Origin: Phycisphaerae bacterium
GTDB lineage: Bacteria; Planctomycetota; Phycisphaerae; UBA1845; UTPLA1
Length of the DNA stretch: 9,090 nt
Direction of reading: 5' to 3'
NCBI GenBank assembly: GCA_029259995.1
Contig: JAJDEC010000064.1
Coordinates: 1 to 9,090, forward strand
Shown here: positions 1-5,481 of the stretch, piece by piece
Numbering within the stretch: position 1 is the first letter of the stretch
How the letters are laid out: the number at the start of each line of letters is the position of its first letter
Translations under genes and position numbers: made by a program
The notes under the pieces: model-generated
What the model was told of the DNA's origin: nothing
What the model saw: the letters and a program-made list of their open reading frames with translations, nothing else
Database searches by the model: none

Positions 1-2276
1 CCGAGCGTCTTCGTGTTCAGCTCGAGGTTTCGCTGGTAGATCCGCTCCGCCTCGTCGTAACGTTCCTGCTTTCGCCGCAGGGCGCCGAGATTGGCACATG
101 ACGCGAATGTGTGCGGATGCGTATCGCCCAGGATGCGCGTACGCGCCTCGACGACGTGTTCGATGATGGGGGCCGCATCGTCGAGCCGATCGAGCTGCAT
201 CAGCGCGAAGCCAATGTTGTTCAGTGAAACGAGCGTCTGGGGATGATCGGCGCCGAGCACGTGCGTCTGCGAGTCGGCGATGCCCTGCAGAAGGGCGATG
301 CCGTCATCGAAACGGCCCAGGTCGTTGTATACCGACGCGAGCGTGTTGCCGCAGGTCAGTGTCGCCGGGTGCAAGGGGCCGAGCACCTTCTTCGCCGTCT
401 CGTACGCATCTTCAAGAATCGCCTCGGCTTCCTGAAATTCCTGTCGTGCCAGATGGAGCGAGGCGAGGTTCGTCAGCATGCTGACGAATTCCGGATTGTC
501 TTCGGAGTGCGTCGCCCGACCGATCTCGATTGATCGTTCCATCAGCGGCTGCGCCTCGGCGATCTCTCCTTGCCGCAGCCACAGAAACGCGACGGCGTTC
601 ATCGTGGACGCCGTTCGCAAGTCGTTCTCGCCCCAGGCGCGCCGGCCGGCCTCCAGTGCCTCGGAGTAAATCGCGTTGGACGCAGCATAGTCCGCGACTC
701 GGTATTTCAGCTCACCGAGTGCCATCAGCGATGAATACATCGTGGCGTCATCGGCATCCGACGCGCGAAGCAGACTGACGGACTTTCCCAAGTGTGTTGC
801 CGCCTCATCGTAGACGCCCAATTTCGAGTAGGTGTTGCCAAGTGTCAGCCGGACGGCCGCCTCGACTTGCGGGGCATCGGGAAAGCGACCTTCAATGCGG
901 GCGCCCGCTGCATCGAGGACTTCTCGCATCGTCACGTCGGGGTTCGGCGTATTCTCGGGGCTGACGGACGCGAGCAAGTCGTTATTCAGAAACGCGTTGA
1001 CCTCCGAAGAGATGCGGGCCTCGCGACGTGCGTTGATGGACTCGCGCTCGGCGACTTGCCGATCCGACTTGGCCTGGAAGTAGAGCCGCGTGATCACGAT
1101 CGAACTGACCGCGAGGGCCAGCACGGCGATTGCCATCCCCGTGACGAAGCCCTGATGCCGGCGCGTGAGCATTCTAAGTTGATATCCCAGGCTTGCCGGC
1201 CGCGCGGAAATCGGTGCGTCGTGCAGATAGTTCCACAGGTCCTGCCGCAAAGCCGTAACGCTGGGATATCTTTGATCACGATCCTTCTGCAGGGCCTTTT
1301 GTAAGATCGTCTCCATATCGCCGCGCCATTTCAGATCGTACGAGGCGAGTCGCGCCGGAGGTTCTTCACGGATAAGTCGCGAGGCTTCCAGAAGCGTCGC
1401 GCTGCCGACGTTGTAGGGGGGATCGCCCGTGAGCAGCTCGAACAGAATGACGCCGAGCGCGTAGACGTCCGTGCGCGTGTCGACGTCGTCGGGATCTGCG
1501 CCGATCTGTTCCGGCGACATGTACTGGAGTGTACCGACGAGTTGGCCGGCTTGTGTCTGCAGCGTCGCTGATCGGTCGACGTTGGTTGCGCGGGCGACGC
1601 CGAAGTCGATCACACAGGCACGGCCCGCCGTGTCAACGAGGATATTGTTCGGTTTCAGATCCCGATGAATTACGCCGCGTTGATGGGCATGCTCGACGGC
1701 GTCGCAGACCTGAATAAACAGTTCCAGACGTTGTTTGGGAGGCAATGCCATGTTTGTGGCATAATCGGTAATCGATCTCGCATCGGGGACGTATTCCATT
1801 GCGAAGAATGGAAGCACGTCTCCAAACTGCTCGTAAGTGCCTGCCTCGTAGACCTGGGCGATGGAGGGATGACGCAACTGGGCGACGACTTGCGCTTCAT
1901 ACTCGAATCGGCGCCGGGCCGAAGGGGTCCGGAGTTCGCCATGCACCACTTTGAGGGCCACGGTTCGTTGTGGATTCTGTTGTTCCGCCTCGTAAACCTG
2001 TCCCATGCCGCCGCCCGCGATCAGCCTCCGGATCTTGTAGGCGCCGATTTGATCGGGAATGCGCGAGGCATCGAGAAGGGCATTGGCTTGTGCGACGACG
2101 GGCGACGCCAGGAACGATGTCATCGTATTCCGATCGCTCAGGATGCGCTCGATTTCGTTACGGAGCTGCATGTCGCTCTGGCAGGTGTCATTCAGGAATG
2201 CCTCGCGCGCCGTACCGGCAAGCTCGGCGGCCTCCAGCACGATTTGCTTCATGCGTTGGTAACGCTCGGGCGTCAT
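1..2276 (-). CDS. Membrane-anchored Ser/Thr protein kinase with C-terminal TPR repeats (partial, 3' end off left edge)
   Basis: This Hanks-type kinase would phosphorylate Ser/Thr residues on cytoplasmic partners. The frame is open from ATG 2276 to the left edge (758 codons seen). Residues 1-75 form a helical segment common in such kinases. The kinase domain (about 78-345) has the glycine loop (AGGGMGQV, 87-94), VALK lysine K109, probable helix-C E127, HRDLKPNN (204-211, catalytic D206), DFG (224-226) and YMSPEQ (252-257), so it should be active. A hydrophobic helix at about 377-396 crosses the membrane. A short linker with DVTMREVLD (447-455) leads into at least seven TPRs of about 42 residues (471 to the edge) with GxxHPxT signatures, resembling kinesin-light-chain TPRs. 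By topology the TPRs lie outside the cytoplasmic membrane (inference). The gene follows the sigma gene by 24 nt and is probably co-transcribed. I see no Shine-Dalgarno before the ATG. The kinase call is very secure; its target is unknown. Confidence 0.95.
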   Translation of the reverse strand, partial: MTPERYQRMKQIVLEAAELAGTAREAFLNDTCQSDMQLRNEIERILSDRNTMTSFLASPVVAQANALLDASRIPDQIGAYKIRRLIAGGGMGQVYEAEQQNPQRTVALKVVHGELRTPSARRRFEYEAQVVAQLRHPSIAQVYEAGTYEQFGDVLPFFAMEYVPDARSITDYATNMALPPKQRLELFIQVCDAVEHAHQRGVIHRDLKPNNILVDTAGRACVIDFGVARATNVDRSATLQTQAGQLVGTLQYMSPEQIGADPDDVDTRTDVYALGVILFELLTGDPPYNVGSATLLEASRLIREEPPARLASYDLKWRGDMETILQKALQKDRDQRYPSVTALRQDLWNYLHDAPISARPASLGYQLRMLTRRHQGFVTGMAIAVLALAVSSIVITRLYFQAKSDRQVAERESINARREARISSEVNAFLNNDLLASVSPENTPNPDVTMREVLDAAGARIEGRFPDAPQVEAAVRLTLGNTYSKLGVYDEAATHLGKSVSLLRASDADDATMYSSLMALGELKYRVADYAASNAIYSEALEAGRRAWGENDLRTASTMNAVAFLWLRQGEIAEAQPLMERSIEIGRATHSEDNPEFVSMLTNLASLHLARQEFQEAEAILEDAYETAKKVLGPLHPATLTCGNTLASVYNDLGRFDDGIALLQGIADSQTHVLGADHPQTLVSLNNIGFALMQLDRLDDAAPIIEHVVEARTRILGDTHPHTFASCANLGALRRKQERYDEAERIYQRNLELNTKTL

Positions 2277-2300
2277 TTGTGTCGTTTCGATAGAGGTGTG

Positions 2301-2876
2301 CTACTTGAGGCGTTCTGACAGCCAGTGCTTTGCGGCTTTCCATTCCACCTGAATTAATCGGCGAGAGCCGCCCAACGCTTCGGCAATTTCATCGACGGGC
2401 AATCCCCCGAACAACCGCATCTCGGCGATTTGCGCGTGGCGAGCATCGAGGCGGGCGAGTTCCTCGATGGCTTCCGACAGCGCCAGGGCATCGATCATCG
2501 AGTCTTCCGTGCTCGCGGCAATGCCGTCGGAGTCGAGTGGAACGCGTTGGACGCCGCCACCTCGTTTTTCGGCGTCGCGGGCCCTTGCATGGCTGATCAG
2601 GACCTGTCGAACGGCGCGAGAGGCGATCGCGAAAAAATGCGACCGATTGCTGCCGATTTTGGGCGATCCGCCTGAACTGCCAACGAGTTTGAGATATGCC
2701 TCGTGCACGAGCGCTGTCGGTTGCAATGTGTGACCGGCTCTCTCGTGGCGCATCTGCCGATCGGCGATTCGCCGGAGCTCGTCGTACACCAGAGGCAGCA
2801 AGTCGTCGGCGGCGCGTGCATCCCCGTCGCTCATCCGCTCAAGGTATTGGGTCACGTCTCCATCGCCGGGATCCAT
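2301..2876 (-). CDS. ECF-subfamily RNA polymerase sigma-70 factor (TIGR02999-like)
   Basis: A 191-residue alternative sigma factor that would direct RNA polymerase to a specific promoter set. Region 2 spans about residues 9-103 and carries the family hallmarks LPLVYDELRRIADRQMR (27-43), GHTLQPTALVHEAYLKL (49-65), NRSHFFAIASRAVRQVL (77-93), then HARARDAEKRGGG. Region 4 spans about 135-188, with LDARHAQIAEMRLFGGLPV (143-161) and a helix-turn-helix ending in the conserved W of VEWKAAKHWL. Length and motifs fit the TIGR02999 group (usually about 185 residues) abundant in Planctomycetota and Acidobacteriota. I chose ATG 2876 because the in-frame extension to 3032 is Arg-rich, lacks family similarity and would fill the divergent promoter region. 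No anti-sigma gene is visible; the kinase downstream is the likely partner. The recognition helix (GGSRRLIQVEWK) departs from the usual 'SxxTVxRxW' pattern, so promoter specificity may differ. Confidence 0.93.
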   Translation of the reverse strand: MDPGDGDVTQYLERMSDGDARAADDLLPLVYDELRRIADRQMRHERAGHTLQPTALVHEAYLKLVGSSGGSPKIGSNRSHFFAIASRAVRQVLISHARARDAEKRGGGVQRVPLDSDGIAASTEDSMIDALALSEAIEELARLDARHAQIAEMRLFGGLPVDEIAEALGGSRRLIQVEWKAAKHWLSERLK

Positions 2877-2882
2877 CCCAAC

Positions 2883-2914
2883 AGTATATCGAATTGCCTC
2901 AGACCGGCGGTTCC
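2883..2914 (-). promoter_or_regulatory. Candidate promoter of the sigma factor-kinase operon
   Basis: On the minus strand, TATACT (2888-2883) is a good match to a -10 hexamer and ends only 6 nt before the sigma ATG at 2876. Transcription would then start at or next to the start codon, giving a leaderless mRNA. This agrees with the absence of a convincing Shine-Dalgarno. No TTGACA-like -35 is found at 17 nt. A GGAAC motif (2914-2910), the classic -35 core of many ECF promoters, lies 18 nt upstream of CGATAT, which leaves autoregulation possible. Motif reading only. Confidence 0.35.
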
Positions 2915-3074
2915 GGCGCGAGAAACGACGTTCGCGGCCGTCTCCGTTGATCCGATCGCCTGTCAGGTATCCGATCACACCCCGGAATCGGCATCTGAAT
3001 CTTCCCGATTTTGTGCGCGTTCGGCCGGCCATTGCGCATTCCAGTGAGTACGGATTGGTTTCTATCCACGAACT

Positions 3075-3079
3075 GGAGG
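3075..3079 (+). promoter_or_regulatory. Ribosome binding site for the fibre-like protein gene
   Basis: GGAGG lies 8 nt upstream of ATG 3088. It fixes the start there and not at the in-frame ATG 2947, which has no such site and no signal peptide. Confidence 0.85.
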
Positions 3080-3087
3080 TTTGGACA

Positions 3088-5454
3088 ATGAATAGGTGCG
3101 TTCTGGGGGCGGTCGTTGGTTTGATATTGGTTTGGAGTCAACCGGCGGAAGCGCAAGTCGATTTGGGAAGTGAGTTTACATATCAAGGACAGTTGCGGGC
3201 GGGCGGGATACTGGTCAACGATACGGCCGACTTCGAATTCACACTGTGGGATGCCGACGCGGCGGGAAACCTGATCGGCAGCGTCGTGACGGCCAATAAC
3301 GTCGATGTCGTCGATGGCGTGTTTACGGTCGATATCGACTTCGGTTACATGGCATTCGATGGCGACGCCCGCTGGCTGGAGGTCGACGTACGCAGTCCGG
3401 CCGGCGTGGGTGGATTCACGACGCTCTCGCCGCGGCAGCCTGTCAGCGCGGCGCCCTATGCCCTGCACACGCGGGGCCTCTACGTCGACGATCTTCTGCG
3501 CGTGGGTATCGGAAACACGATGCCGCAGCATCCGTTGTCGATCGGCGAACCGACAGCCGATGCCGGCGCCGTCCAGGCCCGTGTCTACTCGACGGGGACG
3601 GGTCAGTGGAACGGCAACGTCGCGTTCGGCGGCGCAGACAATTCCGTCATTCTCGGCGAGCTCCTGGGGGTGGCGACGATCGGCGGACACAACGGCACGC
3701 TCAGCGCCTGGTCGGATCTGGCGCTCAACACATATGGCGGCTACGTCAGCATTGGCAACACGACGGCGTCCGACCCATTGACCGTCGCCGGCACAATCAG
3801 ATCCACGACGGGTGGATTCGTATTTCCGGATGGCAGCACCCAGTCGACGGCGGCGATGACAACGCCGTCGCCGTGGCAATCGATCGGTGGCGGGATCGCT
3901 TACAACGCCGGCAATGTCGGCATCGGAACGACCGCGCCGCGCTATCCGCTCCACGTTGAGGGAGATCTGTACGCCAAGGGGCACTTTCTGCTGCATGCCT
4001 ACGAAGGCGATGGTCTGGATGGTACTGCCTACATCCAGGCGCGCGACGACTCTGCGACTTCCTCGATCGGAATGCAACTACGCACGCAGTCGGCTGGCGT
4101 TTTGGTCGAAGCCATCAACATGTCGCCCACCGGCAACGTCGGCATCGGGTTGCCCGCCGCAACCGATCGGCTCACAGTCGCGGGCACGATCAAGTCGGCG
4201 AGTGGTGGTTTTGTCTTTCCCGACGGCACGACGCAGACGACGGCCGCCATGACAGCAACGTCATCGTGGCAGATGACGGCCGAGGGGATTCAGTACGACG
4301 CCGGCAACGTTGCGATCGGATCAACGGACACGAGTCTGCCGTTTCGTGTAGCCGGTGCCGGAGTGGGGCCCGCCAGTGTTGATCAGCAGAGCGTACTGAA
4401 TGGAATCTGCAATACCTTTACCGACTCTGAGCAGGAGTTCGTTCCCGGTGTGACGGGCTATTTAACCTCGGTGGCCACGTGGATATTCAGTAACGGCAGC
4501 GTTGACCGCATCGCGTCCCTTCAGATCGTCGAAGGCGGGCATAATCAGTCCGGGGCGGTACTGGCAGTCAGCAACATCTGGGTGGGGGCGGGGAATTCAG
4601 CCGTCACGTTCGACTTCGCCGCCGCGCCCCCGCATCTCGTCGCGGGCCAGACCTATCGGCTCGTCGTTCAGGCTACCAGCGGATCTGTCGGTCCGACCTG
4701 CGAGAACAACCCCTATCCGGCCGGCGGCGCGTGGTTCGACGGCACACCCAGTGCCGGCGATTTGCCCTTCGCGACATACATGGCGCCGGAGATTCCAGGC
4801 GTGGCTGACCGAATCGTGGTCAACGACATCGGGCGTGTTGGCATCGGGACCACGCTGCCGAATGCGACGCTGGACGTAAACGGCGACGCACGCGTCGCGT
4901 CGTCAATCACCGCAGGGACGTCGTTGAGCGTCGGTACATCCATTAGTGCCGGGGCATCAATTAGTGCAGGCTCGTCGATCAGTGCGGGCTCGTCCATGAC
5001 GACGCCGACGTTGTTTATCACCGGCGGATCGGACATCGCTGAACCCTACGACATCATCGCGACGCGCGGTCAAGCACCGACGCCCGGCATGGTTGTCAGC
5101 ATTGATCCACTGCACATCGGCAAGCTGCGCGTGTCAGGCGACGCCTACGACGCGACGGTCGCCGGCATCATCAGCGGCGCGGGCGGCGTCAGACCGGGAT
5201 TGACACTGACGCAGACCGGTTCGATTGCGCAGGGCGAACATCCCGTCGCGATGAACGGTCGCGTCTGGTGCTACGTCGATGCCGATGCGGGTGGCGCCGT
5301 GAAGGCGGGCGATCTGCTGACGACATCGAGCACGCCGGGCCACGCGATGAAAGTCGGCGACACGATGCGCAGCCAGGGGGCGATCATCGGCAAGGCCATG
5401 TCGTCGCTGGAGACTGGTCGCGGTCTGGTCCTGGTTCTCGTGTCATTGCAGTAA
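3088..5454 (+). CDS. Secreted modular tail-fibre-like surface protein
   Basis: A 788-residue exported protein of unknown function. Residues 1-22 form a signal peptide with probable cleavage at AEA|Q. Residues 29-132 are a head module (FTYQGQLRAGG ... SPRQPVSAAPYALHT) recurrent in planctomycete secreted proteins. Short 'VGIG' repeats start near residues 137, 217, 275, 349, 406 and 582 (e.g. GNVGIGTTAPRYPLHVEGD). Two of them continue into GFVFPDGSTQSTAA-type segments like phage tail-fibre repeats. Residues about 431-569 hold an inserted beta-sandwich-like domain with a CNTF...CENNPYP cysteine pair. Residues 606-635 are SISAGS-type hexapeptides. The C-terminal domain (646-788; GGSDIAEPYD, VAGIISGAGGV, KAGDLLTTSSTPGHAMKVGD, GAIIGKAMSSLETG) is a familiar unnamed cap in bacterial fibre-like proteins. 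It is first in a three-gene secreted operon, 27 nt before the next gene. An elongated, perhaps trimeric surface or matrix fibre is inferred. No catalytic motif is seen and no phage genes are nearby. Confidence 0.9.
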   Translation: MNRCVLGAVVGLILVWSQPAEAQVDLGSEFTYQGQLRAGGILVNDTADFEFTLWDADAAGNLIGSVVTANNVDVVDGVFTVDIDFGYMAFDGDARWLEVDVRSPAGVGGFTTLSPRQPVSAAPYALHTRGLYVDDLLRVGIGNTMPQHPLSIGEPTADAGAVQARVYSTGTGQWNGNVAFGGADNSVILGELLGVATIGGHNGTLSAWSDLALNTYGGYVSIGNTTASDPLTVAGTIRSTTGGFVFPDGSTQSTAAMTTPSPWQSIGGGIAYNAGNVGIGTTAPRYPLHVEGDLYAKGHFLLHAYEGDGLDGTAYIQARDDSATSSIGMQLRTQSAGVLVEAINMSPTGNVGIGLPAATDRLTVAGTIKSASGGFVFPDGTTQTTAAMTATSSWQMTAEGIQYDAGNVAIGSTDTSLPFRVAGAGVGPASVDQQSVLNGICNTFTDSEQEFVPGVTGYLTSVATWIFSNGSVDRIASLQIVEGGHNQSGAVLAVSNIWVGAGNSAVTFDFAAAPPHLVAGQTYRLVVQATSGSVGPTCENNPYPAGGAWFDGTPSAGDLPFATYMAPEIPGVADRIVVNDIGRVGIGTTLPNATLDVNGDARVASSITAGTSLSVGTSISAGASISAGSSISAGSSMTTPTLFITGGSDIAEPYDIIATRGQAPTPGMVVSIDPLHIGKLRVSGDAYDATVAGIISGAGGVRPGLTLTQTGSIAQGEHPVAMNGRVWCYVDADAGGAVKAGDLLTTSSTPGHAMKVGDTMRSQGAIIGKAMSSLETGRGLVLVLVSLQ
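3739..3858 (+). repeat. Fibre module copy A (40 codons)
   Basis: Residues 218-257 of the fibre protein. They match residues 349-388 at 28 of 40 positions by eye, with no gap. The shared core is LTVAGTI followed by GGFVFPDG. The similarity continues past the unit into W...GI.Y.AGNV.IG, so the copies sit in a 131-codon register. Confidence 0.8.
4132..4251 (+). repeat. Fibre module copy B (40 codons)
   Basis: Residues 349-388 of the fibre protein, the partner of copy A exactly 393 bp upstream. Third-base differences are common between the copies, so the duplication is old and under protein-level constraint. Confidence 0.8.
4903..4992 (+). repeat. Five tandem 18-bp units encoding S-[IL]-[ST]-[AV]-G-[TAS]
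   Basis: The units run 4903-4920, 4921-4938, 4939-4956, 4957-4974 and 4975-4992 and encode SITAGT, SLSVGT, SISAGA, SISAGS and SISAGS. The last three are the most alike at DNA level. The period-6 small-residue/Ile pattern resembles a left-handed beta-helix or a trimeric stalk. It joins the last VGIG repeat to the C-terminal cap. Confidence 0.88.
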
Positions 5455-5469
5455 CGCGAATTCGGCGCG

Positions 5470-5474
5470 AGGAG
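5470..5474 (+). promoter_or_regulatory. Ribosome binding site for the beta-helix protein gene
   Basis: AGGAG lies 7 nt before ATG 5482, within the 27-nt gap after the fibre gene. It supports this start and co-transcription. Confidence 0.8.
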
Positions 5475-5481
5475 AAACGTC

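Noticed and set aside
792..1304. 170-codon plus-strand open frame
   Set aside because: It is antisense to the kinase transmembrane helix, linker and first TPRs. No motif or ribosome site supports it.
1665..2318. 217-codon plus-strand open frame
   Set aside because: It lies wholly antisense to the kinase catalytic domain, whose motifs HRDLKPNN, DFG and SPE are read on the minus strand.
2877..3032. 52-residue N-terminal extension of the sigma factor (start at 3032)
   Set aside because: The extension is basic, low-complexity and unlike the family. The 191-residue form matches the usual length, and the extension would fill the divergent promoter region.
2947..3087. 47-residue N-terminal extension of the fibre protein (start at 2947)
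   Set aside because: The internal ATG at 3088 has GGAGG at 8 nt and starts a clean signal peptide. The extension would bury it.
2899..4077. 392-codon minus-strand open frame antisense to the fibre gene
   Set aside because: It is Arg-rich with no recognisable motif, and it overlaps a gene with a signal peptide, ribosome site and known domains. It is a shadow of GC-rich codon bias.
4903..4992. CRISPR-like array
   Set aside because: The 18-bp units are contiguous without spacers and encode in-frame hexapeptides.
3088..5454. Prophage or phage-derived tail locus
   Set aside because: The fibre-like motifs are present, but the protein has a signal peptide and no head, tail, terminase or integrase genes are nearby. 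Such modules are common in planctomycete secreted proteins.
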